A stretch of DNA of 54,129 nucleotides, taken from NCBI GenBank assembly GCA_002400495.2, contig NVQL02000058.1, positions 1-54,129 on the forward strand. Reading direction: 5' to 3'. Source of the DNA: Alphaproteobacteria bacterium (GTDB lineage Bacteria > Pseudomonadota > Alphaproteobacteria > Rhizobiales > OSC116). Positions within the stretch are counted from its first letter, which is position 1. The number at the start of each line of letters is the position of its first letter. The translations under genes were made by a program, and so were the position numbers. The notes below the pieces were generated by a model. The model saw only the letters and a list, made by a program, of their open reading frames with translations, ran no database searches and was not told where the DNA came from. This document shows positions 36,598-46,472 of the stretch, piece after piece.

Positions 36598-39500
36598 TTA
36601 AGCCGAAACCTCAATGGTCAGCACCAAATCATGCGCTTCAACGCGCTTACCAGCAGGCAATACAATCTCGCTCACCTTACCATCAACCTCGGCATAAACC
36701 GCGGTTTCCATTTTCATCGCTTCCATCACAAACAAACGGTCGCCTTTGCTAACTTTGTCACCCAAATTAACCGCAAAATTCGCCACCAAACCCGGCATCG
36801 GCGCACCAATATGGCCTGCCTCATTCGCATCAGCTTTACGCACCTTAATCACATCGCCAATCAACGCATGATCTTCAATCCGCACTGTACGCGGCTGGCC
36901 GTTAAGCTCAAAAAACACCTTGCGATTGCCATCTTCATCCACATCACCCAAGGCCAAATATCTGATGATTAGCGTTTTACCGCGTTCCATTTCGACATTA
37001 ACCTCACTGCCTGTCTCAATGCCATAAAAGAAAATATCAGTCGGCAATACCGAAAGATCACCATAATCAGCACGCCGCTCCATATATTCCTTAAACACTT
37101 GCGGATACATAAGATGTGAAGCCAATTCAGCATCAGTAATTTTATAATCGACCAACTTTTCGACCATTTTGCGTTCAGCCACAAGATCAACAGGAGCGAG
37201 CGACGCACCAGGGCGTTCGGTCAATGGTTTCTCACCCTTAAGCACTTTCTTTTGCAACGCAGGAGGAAAACCACCAACAGGCTGGCCTAAATCACCTTTG
37301 AAAAACTCAATCACCGAAGCAGGGAAAGCAATTTCATGCTCAGGATCTTCAACTTGCTCAACCGATAACTCACTGGTCATCATATAAAGCGCCATATCAC
37401 CAACCACTTTACTACTTGGCGTCACCTTCACAATATTGCCGAACATTTTATTCACATCGGCATAGGTTTTCGCCACCAGTGGCCATTTTTGCTCAAGCCC
37501 AAGACCGCGCGCCTGCTCTTTAAGGTTGGTATATTGCCCACCCGGCATTTCATGTTTGTAAACATCAGAAGCACCAGCTTTAATGCCGGCTTCAAAACCC
37601 GCATAATGGCGTCTGACATCTTCCCAATAATTATTAATGGTGATCAACGCATCATCATCCAAGCCCGTTGGCCGATCGCCATATTTCAACGCCGCATGGA
37701 TAGAGCCTAAATTCGGCTGGCTTGTAAGGCCTGACATAACATCAAACGCCACATCAACCGCATCAACACCAGCATCAACCGCAGCCAATACAGAGCTTGC
37801 CGCAATGCCACTAGTATCATGCGTATGGAAATGCAGCGGAATGCCAACTTCGGCCTTCAACGTACTAACCAACAGTTTTGCAGCTTCAGGCTTAACCAAA
37901 CCCGCCATGTCCTTAATGCCAATAATATGCGCACCCGCAGCCTCAAGCTGCTTCGCCATATCAACATAATAACTCAGCGTATATTTATCTTCATTCGGGT
38001 TGGTTAAATCACCACTATAGCAAATCGCAGCTTCGCAAATTTTGCCGCTATCAATCACCGCATCCATCGCGACACGCATATTCTCAACCCAGTTAAGGCT
38101 GTCAAACACACGGAACACATCAACACCTTCTTGCGCCGCTTGCTTCACAAAATATTGCACCACATTATCAGCGTAATTTTTATAGCCGACACCATTGCTG
38201 GCACGCAACAGCATTTGCAGCATCACATTTGGCACAGCTTCGCTAAGGTCGTTCAGGCGCTGCCACGGGCATTCAGTTAAAAACCGCATCGCCACATCAA
38301 AAGTCGCCCCACCCCAACATTCTAGCGAGAAAAGATCACTCAAATGCTCGGCATAATATGGAGCAATAGACGTAATGTCTTTAGAGCGCATGCGTGTAGC
38401 AAACAGGCTTTGATGCGCATCGCGCATAGTTGTATCCGTAATCAGCACACTCTTCTGCTCAAGCATCCATTTAGACACCGCATCAGCGCCCTTGGCATTT
38501 AGCAAATCTTTAGTACCCGCTTGCAATTGCGCGCTGCGGCTGGTCTTCGGAATGTTAATCGCAGGCGGGTTGTCAGGCACAGGGCGGCCTTTCACCTCAT
38601 CATTACCATTCACAATCACATTGCCCATAAAGTTAAGCAAGCGCGTGGCACGGTCGCGGCGTTCAGGAAATTCAAACAAACTCGGTGTTTGGTCGATAAA
38701 CCGCGTGGTATAATTGCCCGTTGCAAAATCCTCATGATTAATGAGTTTTTCTAAAAACTGTAAATTGGTCGAAACCCCACGTATCCGAAACTCCCGCAAG
38801 GCTCTATCCATACGGCGAATGGTTTCCTTAGGCGTCGCCCCCCAAGCGGTAACTTTCTCAAGCATACTGTCATAAAATGGCGTAATCACCGCGCCAGAAA
38901 ACGCCGTACCACCATCAAGCCGAATGCCAAAACCCGTCGCACCGCGATAAGCCGTAATGCGCCCATAATCAGGCACAAAATTCTCCAGCGGGTCTTCAGT
39001 CGTCAAACGACATTGCAACGCATGCCCATTGAGCCGAATTTCACTTTGCTCTGGCACGCCAGTCTCTTTGGCAAAACCAACACGCCCACCTTGGGCAATG
39101 CGAATTTGCGCCTTCACAATGTCAATACCCGTCACCTCTTCGGTCACAGTATGCTCAACTTGCACCCGCGGATTCACCTCGATGAAATAATATTGACCAT
39201 CATCAACATCCCACAAAAACTCAACCGTACCTGCATTTTGATAGCCCGCACTGCTCATCAATTGATGCGCAGACATGCAAATTTTTTCACGCTCTTCATC
39301 ATTCAAATAAGGCGCAGGCGCACGTTCGACAACTTTTTGGTTACGCCGTTGCATCGAGCATTCACGCTCAAACAAATGCACCACATTGCCATGTTCATCA
39401 GCTAAAATCTGCACTTCAATATGCCGTGCACGGCGGATCAGCTTTTCAAGATAAACCTCATCATTACCAAATGCAGCCTTGCTTTCGCGCCTGCCAGAAT

Positions 39501-40059
39501 CAACTTGAGCATGCAATTCTTCGGCATTCTCAATCACCCGCATACCACGGCCACCACCGCCCCAAGAGGCTTTAAGCATCAGCGGATAGCCAACTTCTGC
39601 AGCCATTTCAGCCACTTGTTTTTCATCCAACGGCAACGGCTCTGTTGCAGGCACTGTCGGCACACCAGCCGCATCCGCCACATGACGGGCAGAGACTTTA
39701 TTGCCAAATTTCTTCATAATGTCAGTCGAAGGGCCAATAAATTTAATACCCGCATCCTCGCAAGCTTTCACAAAATCGGGGTTTTCAGATAAAAAACCAT
39801 AACCAGGGTGAATGGCATCCACCCCACTATCCAACGCAATGCGAATGATGTCTTCAATATCCAAATAAGCCTGAACAGGCCGCTTGCCCTCACCAACCAA
39901 ATAACTTTCATCAGCCTTAAACCGATGCAGCGCAAACCGATCTTCATGCGAATAAATCGCCACGGTTTTAACCCCAAGCTCAGTCGCCGCACGGCATATC
40001 CGAATGGCAATTTCACTACGATTAGCGACTAATAATTTGGTAAATGGCTGAATAGACAT
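36598..40059 (-). CDS. pyc: Pyruvate carboxylase
   Basis: 1153 residues in one chain, the usual length. It makes oxaloacetate from pyruvate and bicarbonate with ATP and biotin, an anaplerotic step. Order: biotin carboxylase (LLVANRSEIAIRICRAA..., ATP loop KASWGGGGRGM, about 1-450), carboxyltransferase (ITDTTMRDAHQSLFATRMR from about 545, HFHTHDTSG metal site), then the biotin carrier with Lys1116 in VMEAMKMET. The leader has an inverted repeat (CCAATTC/GAATTGG at about 40107-40130). It is monocistronic. Confidence 0.97.
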   Translation of the reverse strand: MSIQPFTKLLVANRSEIAIRICRAATELGVKTVAIYSHEDRFALHRFKADESYLVGEGKRPVQAYLDIEDIIRIALDSGVDAIHPGYGFLSENPDFVKACEDAGIKFIGPSTDIMKKFGNKVSARHVADAAGVPTVPATEPLPLDEKQVAEMAAEVGYPLMLKASWGGGGRGMRVIENAEELHAQVDSGRRESKAAFGNDEVYLEKLIRRARHIEVQILADEHGNVVHLFERECSMQRRNQKVVERAPAPYLNDEEREKICMSAHQLMSSAGYQNAGTVEFLWDVDDGQYYFIEVNPRVQVEHTVTEEVTGIDIVKAQIRIAQGGRVGFAKETGVPEQSEIRLNGHALQCRLTTEDPLENFVPDYGRITAYRGATGFGIRLDGGTAFSGAVITPFYDSMLEKVTAWGATPKETIRRMDRALREFRIRGVSTNLQFLEKLINHEDFATGNYTTRFIDQTPSLFEFPERRDRATRLLNFMGNVIVNGNDEVKGRPVPDNPPAINIPKTSRSAQLQAGTKDLLNAKGADAVSKWMLEQKSVLITDTTMRDAHQSLFATRMRSKDITSIAPYYAEHLSDLFSLECWGGATFDVAMRFLTECPWQRLNDLSEAVPNVMLQMLLRASNGVGYKNYADNVVQYFVKQAAQEGVDVFRVFDSLNWVENMRVAMDAVIDSGKICEAAICYSGDLTNPNEDKYTLSYYVDMAKQLEAAGAHIIGIKDMAGLVKPEAAKLLVSTLKAEVGIPLHFHTHDTSGIAASSVLAAVDAGVDAVDVAFDVMSGLTSQPNLGSIHAALKYGDRPTGLDDDALITINNYWEDVRRHYAGFEAGIKAGASDVYKHEMPGGQYTNLKEQARGLGLEQKWPLVAKTYADVNKMFGNIVKVTPSSKVVGDMALYMMTSELSVEQVEDPEHEIAFPASVIEFFKGDLGQPVGGFPPALQKKVLKGEKPLTERPGASLAPVDLVAERKMVEKLVDYKITDAELASHLMYPQVFKEYMERRADYGDLSVLPTDIFFYGIETGSEVNVEMERGKTLIIRYLALGDVDEDGNRKVFFELNGQPRTVRIEDHALIGDVIKVRKADANEAGHIGAPMPGLVANFAVNLGDKVSKGDRLFVMEAMKMETAVYAEVDGKVSEIVLPAGKRVEAHDLVLTIEVSA

Positions 40060-40261
40060 AATGCTCCCTCATCGCCAAAAATATTGACGATATGATTAAT
40101 AAATCTCACCAATTCAACAATGCGAATTGGTAAAACGGAATGCACCCGAAACTCTCTAAATATGTGATTTAAAAGAGCCTTCTCCTCAAGCAGCCCCAAT
40201 GTGCAAAAACCCAACTAAAATGGCAAGCTATATTATTTAATTATGACCCATATGTGTATAA

Positions 40262-40912
40262 TTATGACCAAGACACCGTATAAGGCGTTTTTTGATCGCC
40301 AGACACTATTAAATCACCAAATTTCGACTGGTTCTGATCATCACTCACCTTAACCCACAAAGCATCCCACCCAGCAGATTGCGCCCCCCGATAATCATTC
40401 ACCTCACCATCACCAATAAACAAGCAATCATCAGCCTCAACATCCATCAACTGCGCAACCCTGTCAAAACAAGCACGGTTAGGTTTATTAACCCCCAAAA
40501 CCTCATCCCCAGTCGCAAACGCCATATCAAAACAATCCCGAATGCCAAGACAATCAATGACCACATGCTGCATAACCGAAGGCCCATTGGTAATAAGCGT
40601 AAGCTTCACCCCAGAAGCCTTAAGACCCTCAAGCATAGCCACAACACCACCAAACAATTTTAAATTACCCGCCCACAAATGAGAAAATTCATGTAAATAT
40701 TCCTCCACCCGCACCTCACCCAAATCAGGAAATATAGCCCGAATAGCCTCAATACCCGTCCGCGCCCCCTCAGCCTGCAAAGCCCCCATCCAAACACCCT
40801 CAACCGCAGATTTCCTAATACCAAAAGCCCGCTCGAATATCTCATCAAACGAAATAACTGGATGACATAACGTCCCATCCATATCAAAACCAATCAGCCC
40901 ATAATTTTTCAT
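40262..40912 (-). CDS. HAD-superfamily hydrolase, phosphatase-like
   Basis: 216 residues. Motif I is DMDGTL (nucleophile Asp10), motif II is LITNGPS, motif III is the lysine in VNKPNR, and motif IV is FIGDGEVNDYRGA. The helical cap after motif I fits the phosphoglycolate-phosphatase/YjjG-like subfamily. The substrate is unknown. Its ATG overlaps the stop of the TPR gene (ATGA), so the two are translationally coupled. Confidence 0.87.
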   Translation of the reverse strand: MKNYGLIGFDMDGTLCHPVISFDEIFERAFGIRKSAVEGVWMGALQAEGARTGIEAIRAIFPDLGEVRVEEYLHEFSHLWAGNLKLFGGVVAMLEGLKASGVKLTLITNGPSVMQHVVIDCLGIRDCFDMAFATGDEVLGVNKPNRACFDRVAQLMDVEADDCLFIGDGEVNDYRGAQSAGWDALWVKVSDDQNQSKFGDLIVSGDQKTPYTVSWS

Positions 40913-43023
40913 ATCTCTTTCGCCTCGGCTTCAACAAGCCTCTGCTCCAAATCCTCAACCATCCATTCATCAACCGGCGCCAATAGGCCATTTGAGTGCA
41001 TATGCCGCGATATCCTCAATGCGGCTTCATAATTATGCACTTCGTCCTTACCCAAACTCGCAATCTTCACATAAGAAACAATCAAATCACGTTGCAGAAT
41101 CATATTGCTAGGATCAGATTTTGCTAGATCCATAGCTATAGTCAGACTTGTTTCACAATGAGTAAGGGCATCAGCCAGTTGACCTTGTTCTGTCAGCATA
41201 TCAGCAATCCTTTCATAGGAAACCGATAGGTCGCGTTGCAGACCCATATTGCTAGGATCGGATTTCGCTAGTTCTTCAGCTATAGACTGGCTTATTTCAT
41301 AATGAGTGCGAGCATCAACCATCTGACCCTGTCGTGCCAGTATATCGGCAATTTTATTATAGGAAACCCACAGGTCACGTTGCAAACCCATATTGATAGC
41401 GTCGGATTTCGCTAGATCTTTTCTTATGGACTGGCTTGTTTGATAATGAATGAGAGCATCAGCCAACTGCCCCTGTCGTGCCAGTATATCAGCAATCTTA
41501 TCATAGGAAACCGACAGGTCACGTTGTAAACCCATATTGCTAGCATCGGATTTCGCTAGATCTTTTCTTATGGACTGGCTTGTTTCATAATGAGTGAGAG
41601 CATCAGCCAAATGACCTTGTCGTGTCAGGATATCAGCAATATTATCATAGGAAACCGACAGGTCACGTTGTAAACCCATATTGCTAGCATCGGATTTTGC
41701 GAGATCTTTTCTTATAGACCTGCTTGTTTCATAATGAGTGAGAGCATCAGCTAACTGACCCTGTTCTGCCAATATATCTGCAATCTTATTATAGGAAACC
41801 GACAGGTCACGTTGCAGGTCCATATTGCGAGGCTCAGATTTCATTAGATCTTTTCTTATAGACTGGCTTGTTTCATAATGAATGAGGGCGTCAGCCAGCT
41901 GACCCTGTTGCGCCAATATATTGGCAATCCTTTCATAGGAAACCGACAGGTCACGTTGATGAGCTACATGGCTCGCAACTTGTTGCCCAAATTCATAATT
42001 TTCTAGCGATTTGGTTAAATTTCCTTTTAGCTCCCAAATATCACCAATTTCAAAATAATACCACGCATCCGCTTTATCTAATTCTGCAGCTTCCTGATAA
42101 GCTTGGATGGCCTCATCCCAATCATAAATATCTTTATAGATTTCAGCGCGCTCAACAGCAGCTCGTGCTGCATCTTGAGAAGCATGTTTTTGTGCCATTT
42201 CAAGAGTTTTTAGCGCGGCTTCAGTATCCAATTTTTTCAACTGTTCGCGCGCATCGCGGATAGCAATATCAATCTCTCGGCTATCATTAAAAATTTCGAC
42301 TTTTTCATTAGCGCGCACCAATAGCGCATCCACAGCATCAGATACCAATTTAATAAAATTAGAATCTGTGGCGTTTGGCATTTGATGTTCAACAGCCTTA
42401 AATAAAGGCTCCAAATTCTCCAACGGTACACCTTTTTCCTTGGCGATGGCTTCCAAAACTTCCTGATGTTTTTTATCACTATCGGCTTGAGCAGCATCGA
42501 AAGCGCCTATGATATTCTCGTATCGGCTTAACGCGAAAAATGGTTTAAGTTTTACATCTATATTCGCCACATCACGCATTAGCAAAATAAGCGAAACAAA
42601 CATATTACGCGCAGTTTCATCATCTTTGTATTCTGAGAAACTCTTCAACTTACCTAAAATTTTCGTAGTGAAAGCATCCTCACTCAGCATCATATCTTTA
42701 ACGCTTATATTTGCTTGTTCTAAAGCAGCGGGTAAATTTATAAGAGCGGCTTTTACATTATCGTCAGTTCTGCCTTCACTTCGTGCACCTTTAAGCCAAG
42801 TTTCATAATTTTTCTTAATAGATTTTACGACTTGTTTTTGGACATCTCTACAATATTCAGCTTGTTCAGTACCCAAATGGTTCAAATTTTCATCACGTTG
42901 AGCAAAAAATTCAGAAGCCGAAGTGGCAAAATCACCAGCCATCGGATATATCGCGTTAGCACCAGCTTTAAAAACAACGCTCGATAAATATTTTATATCT
43001 TTTGAAGAAAGCTCCATAAACAC
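40909..43023 (-). CDS. Tetratricopeptide repeat protein with helical N-terminal domain
   Basis: 704 residues. The first ~200 are helical with no match I can name. Then comes a short piece (EAIAKEKGVPLENLEPLFKAV) that resembles the linker found before TPRs in bacterial conflict-type proteins. Ordinary TPRs follow (280-350). After them come six near-identical 48-residue repeats and a partial seventh, with consensus DLSVSYxKIADILAxQGQLADALTHYE and LAKSDxSNMGLQR. The initiator may be MFMEL or MEL. It is coupled to the HAD gene. The function is unknown; a scaffold or sensor is likely. Confidence 0.75.
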   Translation of the reverse strand: MFMELSSKDIKYLSSVVFKAGANAIYPMAGDFATSASEFFAQRDENLNHLGTEQAEYCRDVQKQVVKSIKKNYETWLKGARSEGRTDDNVKAALINLPAALEQANISVKDMMLSEDAFTTKILGKLKSFSEYKDDETARNMFVSLILLMRDVANIDVKLKPFFALSRYENIIGAFDAAQADSDKKHQEVLEAIAKEKGVPLENLEPLFKAVEHQMPNATDSNFIKLVSDAVDALLVRANEKVEIFNDSREIDIAIRDAREQLKKLDTEAALKTLEMAQKHASQDAARAAVERAEIYKDIYDWDEAIQAYQEAAELDKADAWYYFEIGDIWELKGNLTKSLENYEFGQQVASHVAHQRDLSVSYERIANILAQQGQLADALIHYETSQSIRKDLMKSEPRNMDLQRDLSVSYNKIADILAEQGQLADALTHYETSRSIRKDLAKSDASNMGLQRDLSVSYDNIADILTRQGHLADALTHYETSQSIRKDLAKSDASNMGLQRDLSVSYDKIADILARQGQLADALIHYQTSQSIRKDLAKSDAINMGLQRDLWVSYNKIADILARQGQMVDARTHYEISQSIAEELAKSDPSNMGLQRDLSVSYERIADMLTEQGQLADALTHCETSLTIAMDLAKSDPSNMILQRDLIVSYVKIASLGKDEVHNYEAALRISRHMHSNGLLAPVDEWMVEDLEQRLVEAEAKEI
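41080..41960 (-). repeat. 144-bp tandem coding repeats in the TPR gene
   Basis: Six full and one partial units differ by few bases, for example GACCTGTCGGTTTCCTA and GATATACTGGC on the coding strand. The low divergence points to recent expansion, and the copy number may vary among strains or be mis-assembled. Confidence 0.85.
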
Positions 43024-43067
43024 CCAGACAATAAACTCAACAATTTAAGTCTATGAAGTTTACTTAC

Positions 43068-44135
43068 TTATGGCAACCTATTCTTAAGCTTTTGAATACG
43101 TGTATAGGCATCAACTATAGTCTGTTTCGAAATTTGTTTATTTGCCACCGCTTGGCTGATCACCCCATGCACCCAAGAGCCAAGTGAGCCTTTGATTTTT
43201 AGGTTTGACGACATCATCACAATATCTGTACCCGCATTAATCGCCTTGATAATCGCCACTTTGGCAGTAAACTCGTTGGCAATCGCGCCCATCGCCATAT
43301 CATCACTAACCACCACACCATCATAGCCCAATTGCCCGCGCAACACATCGGTTATCGCCTTACGCGAAAGTGAAGTTGGCACTTTGCCATCATCGCTCAT
43401 ACTGTCCAAAAACACATGCGCAACCATCACCATATCCGCAGCTTTCCAACCAATCATATTTTTAAAGGGCACAAGCTCTATTTCATTCCACGTTTTGCTA
43501 ATATCAACAAAACCTTTATGGCTATCACCCGCGCTGCTGCCATGCCCAGGAAAATGCTTAAGCGAGGTCAACATGCCCGCACGGTGGTGCGCATCAACAA
43601 ACATAAACGCATATTCAGATACATTTTTAGTGTCTGTGCCATATGACCGCTCGAGCTTGGCGATAATCGGGTTATCTTTATTAATCTCCAAATCCACCAC
43701 AGGGCCAAAATTAACATTAAACCCGCTGCCTCTTAAAAACAGCGCCGTTTCATAATATTTATCATGCGCAGCTTGTGGGCTAAGAATTGTCATCTGTTTG
43801 GCCGATGGCAACCGCGGCGCGCCATTTTCAGGCTTCATCCGCGCCACATAGCCGCCTTCTTGGTCTATGGTGACGAAAGTTTTATAGGGTGATGCCGCCT
43901 CGATAGCCACAGTAAGCCGCAGCATTTCCTGTGCCGTACCAACATTATGCCCCAAAAACAACACGCCACCAACTTTGCTAGCTTTGATATCAGCCAACAG
44001 GCCCTTAACGCTTCTGGTTTGAATGTCTTTGCCATCAAACCCAACCAGCACCATTTGGCCAATCATTTCGTTTAACGTAACAGCTTGGCTTGGTGCTGCA
44101 AATAACAGCATAAAAACAATTAGAAATCCGCGCAT
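43068..44135 (-). CDS. Glycoside hydrolase family 3, beta-N-acetylhexosaminidase-like
   Basis: 355 residues with a signal peptide (RGFLIVFMLLFAAPSQA). It has GH3 NagZ-type motifs: DQEGGYVARM, the KHFPGHGSSAGDSHKG histidine/aspartate pair (Asp204/His206) that acts as acid/base in NagZ enzymes, and the nucleophile Asp278 in VVVSDDMAMGAI. Cytoplasmic NagZ recycles peptidoglycan; this one appears exported, so it may act on periplasmic muropeptides or external chitin-like sugars. The ATG assignment fits the signal peptide. Confidence 0.9.
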   Translation of the reverse strand: MRGFLIVFMLLFAAPSQAVTLNEMIGQMVLVGFDGKDIQTRSVKGLLADIKASKVGGVLFLGHNVGTAQEMLRLTVAIEAASPYKTFVTIDQEGGYVARMKPENGAPRLPSAKQMTILSPQAAHDKYYETALFLRGSGFNVNFGPVVDLEINKDNPIIAKLERSYGTDTKNVSEYAFMFVDAHHRAGMLTSLKHFPGHGSSAGDSHKGFVDISKTWNEIELVPFKNMIGWKAADMVMVAHVFLDSMSDDGKVPTSLSRKAITDVLRGQLGYDGVVVSDDMAMGAIANEFTAKVAIIKAINAGTDIVMMSSNLKIKGSLGSWVHGVISQAVANKQISKQTIVDAYTRIQKLKNRLP

Positions 44136-44225
44136 TTCTCACCCATTTATATTCATCTACCCCCATTTTTCATTGCGCAGAGCCTAGGGTAAAAAAATTG
44201 ATTTGCCAATATTTATATGTCGGCG

Positions 44226-44627
44226 CTAAACAGCCAATATTGGCCACATGCCAACAAGCATCAGCACCATGCCAACAATTGCCACTGTCCAAACAATAGA
44301 ACGCAAAGCCCCAATATTAATAACATAAGCAGGTATATATAAAACCCGCGCGATCACAAAAACCACAGCTCCCGTTTCGGTCAAGTCGTCTGTAACGCCT
44401 TTCATCTCAGCCAACAAAGCCAAGCTTAAAAATATCGGCAAGGCTTCTTTTAAATTTTCTGCCGCGCGCTTTAACCGCCCGCCAATCACCGACATTTCAA
44501 CAGTCTTATCCCGCGCGCCCATGCCATATAGCATTTGCCTTTTTCCGCCCGTGATATAACGCAAACAAGGTTCCAAAAATATTTGAATGATGTACAACGC
44601 CAAAATTAGTAAAATATAAATAATCAC
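44226..44627 (-). CDS. MAPEG family membrane protein
   Basis: 133 residues with four predicted membrane helices. The MAPEG-type segment GGRLKRAAENLKEALPIFLSLALL and the late RVLYIPAYVINIGALRSIVW are typical of bacterial members. Eukaryotic homologues handle eicosanoids and glutathione; bacterial function is mostly unknown. The 447-bp gap to the next gene (44628-45074) has no gene that I can support. Confidence 0.85.
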   Translation of the reverse strand: MIIYILLILALYIIQIFLEPCLRYITGGKRQMLYGMGARDKTVEMSVIGGRLKRAAENLKEALPIFLSLALLAEMKGVTDDLTETGAVVFVIARVLYIPAYVINIGALRSIVWTVAIVGMVLMLVGMWPILAV

Positions 44628-45011
44628 AATGTTTTCCTTTGCCTCAAATTAACCCATTTATTCAACTTGTAAAAGCCTAATTTACGCTGTAATTATTTAT
44701 TTTATATAGTTAATAAGCTACCCAGTTGAAGCAGCATTTGCACGGCTTAAATTAAATGATAACCATCCGAACCCAAAAGCTTACCTAGTCGCCATTCACA
44801 ACCGTCCTGCTTGTAAAAACGATTGAAAAAGGTGGAAAACTAAGCATATTAGCCGATTAACTCGCACTAAAGCATGAGATTAACCATGCTAAGATTCAGC
44901 AAATTGTTTCAAAACCGACAAGACAAGTGTAAATTTCTGACGCAACCTTTAAGCAGCCAAACAAACCAATGATGCATGCAATTTAATGACTCATTTAATT
45001 TATTGGCGACA

Positions 45012-45054
45012 TTATCTGTTGGCTAGCTTTCGCTAGCAAAAGAGGGGCAGATAA
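45012..45054 (+). promoter_or_regulatory. Two-tier hairpin in the leader of the beta-lactamase-like gene
   Basis: Outer pairing is TTATCTG (45012-45018) with CAGATAA (45048-45054). Inside is a perfect GCTAGC-tttc-GCTAGC (45022-45037). It ends about 20 bp before the ATG and close to the GAGGG ribosome site at 45066, so it could be a leader structure or an upstream terminator without a T run. Confidence 0.4.
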
Positions 45055-45074
45055 CCACAAACTTAGAGGGAAAA

Positions 45075-46376
45075 ATGAAACTTTTTAAAAACATAACAAG
45101 ATTAGTTATATCGGTGAGCTTAGCCACCGTTATGACCGCAGCCGCTTGGGCTGATGAATGGACACATGTTCTGCCAGAAGAAGTTGGCATGTCGAGCGCA
45201 CGCTTGCAAAAGCTGACCGATGTCATGCAAGGCTATATTGACAGCGGCGACGTTGCTGGCATGGTAATTTTAATCGCTCGTGATGGCAAAGTGCCTTATG
45301 AAATGGCATTTGGCAAACGTGATTTGGCCACCAATGCGCCTATGCTGAAAGACACTATTTTCCGCATTGCATCGCAAACCAAAGCCATCGTTTCAGCCGG
45401 CATTATGAGCCTGCAAGAAGAAGGCAAGCTGCTGGTTACCGAACCACTGGGCAAATATTTACCAGAATGGATGGAAACCAATGTAGCTGTCGCCAAACAA
45501 GATGGCGAAGGTTATGACATTGTACCCGCCGAACGCTCAATCACCATTCGCGATTTATTGACCCATACATCAGGCATTCCTTATGGTGCATGGATTAATG
45601 GCTTAACCGATGACGCATGGATGGAAGCTGGATTCCCCGGTTGGTATTATGCCAGCAGCGACAAACCAATCAGAGAATTGGTACGCGAAATGGCAGCATT
45701 GCCAATGGTCGGACAACCCGGCGAAAAATGGGTTTATGGCCTTAATCTAGACATTCTCGGCGCGCTCATCGAAGTTGTGTCTGGCCAAACATTGGATGTA
45801 TTCTTAAAAGAACGCTTCTTCGATCCACTTGGCATGGTCGACACTCAATTCTATCTACCTGTCAGTAAACTTAATCGTTTAGCCACAGTTTATGTGCGCA
45901 CTGGCCCGGGCGAAATCACCCGCGCTTCCGACGAAGGCATTATGTGGACTCAAGGCGATTATGTCATCGGCCAAGGCCCTAACCTCACCTTGTCAGGTGG
46001 TGCAGGCCTTTTGTCAACCGCACATGATTACTCAGTATTCCTAGAAATGCTGCGCAATGATGGCGCGACAATGAGCGGTGAACAGCTACTATCACCAATG
46101 TCAATAAGCCTACTCACCACAGACCATACTGGCGATATTGATTTCCGCCCAGGCGTTGGTTTCAGCTATGGCTTTGCCGTCGCGTTAGATCGCGGCATCA
46201 TTGGCACACCGGGTAATGTTGGCGAGTTCCGTTGGGGTGGTGCTTATCACTCCACATATTGGGTCGACCCTGTTGCCAATCTTGTGGTAACTGCTTTCAC
46301 CCAATTTGGCGCAACAGCTGGCCTAGATGATCAAAATAAATTGCGGGCAATGATTTACGCCGCAATCACTGATTGA
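45075..46376 (+). CDS. Serine hydrolase, beta-lactamase class C / esterase family VIII type
   Basis: 433 residues with a signal peptide (cut after AAAWA). The S-x-x-K motif is Ser100-Q-T-Lys103, with Tyr221 in KWVYGLN as the likely second catalytic residue. LLTHTSGIPYG and GLLSTAHDYSVFLEM are typical of the family. The range includes beta-lactamases, D-aminopeptidases and esterases; the YGL wording suggests an esterase-like enzyme rather than a true AmpC. The divergent AraC-type control seen in AmpC systems is not present, but an AraC gene follows. Confidence 0.88.
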   Translation: MKLFKNITRLVISVSLATVMTAAAWADEWTHVLPEEVGMSSARLQKLTDVMQGYIDSGDVAGMVILIARDGKVPYEMAFGKRDLATNAPMLKDTIFRIASQTKAIVSAGIMSLQEEGKLLVTEPLGKYLPEWMETNVAVAKQDGEGYDIVPAERSITIRDLLTHTSGIPYGAWINGLTDDAWMEAGFPGWYYASSDKPIRELVREMAALPMVGQPGEKWVYGLNLDILGALIEVVSGQTLDVFLKERFFDPLGMVDTQFYLPVSKLNRLATVYVRTGPGEITRASDEGIMWTQGDYVIGQGPNLTLSGGAGLLSTAHDYSVFLEMLRNDGATMSGEQLLSPMSISLLTTDHTGDIDFRPGVGFSYGFAVALDRGIIGTPGNVGEFRWGGAYHSTYWVDPVANLVVTAFTQFGATAGLDDQNKLRAMIYAAITD

Positions 46377-46395
46377 TCTGCTCAAAACACCATTG

Positions 46396-46426
46396 ATAGA
46401 GGGGCTGACTTGCGCAGCGCCTCTAT
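46396..46426 (+). terminator. Hairpin between the hydrolase and araC-type genes
   Basis: ATAGAGG-g-GCTG pairs with CAGC-g-CCTCTAT around a 7-nt loop, followed by TGCTGTTTT. It is a probable attenuating terminator, since the araC-type gene starts 47 bp later. Confidence 0.6.
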
Positions 46427-46472
46427 TGCTGTTTTAATAGCATCATTCAAATGTTTCTTGGGAGGGGGGCGA

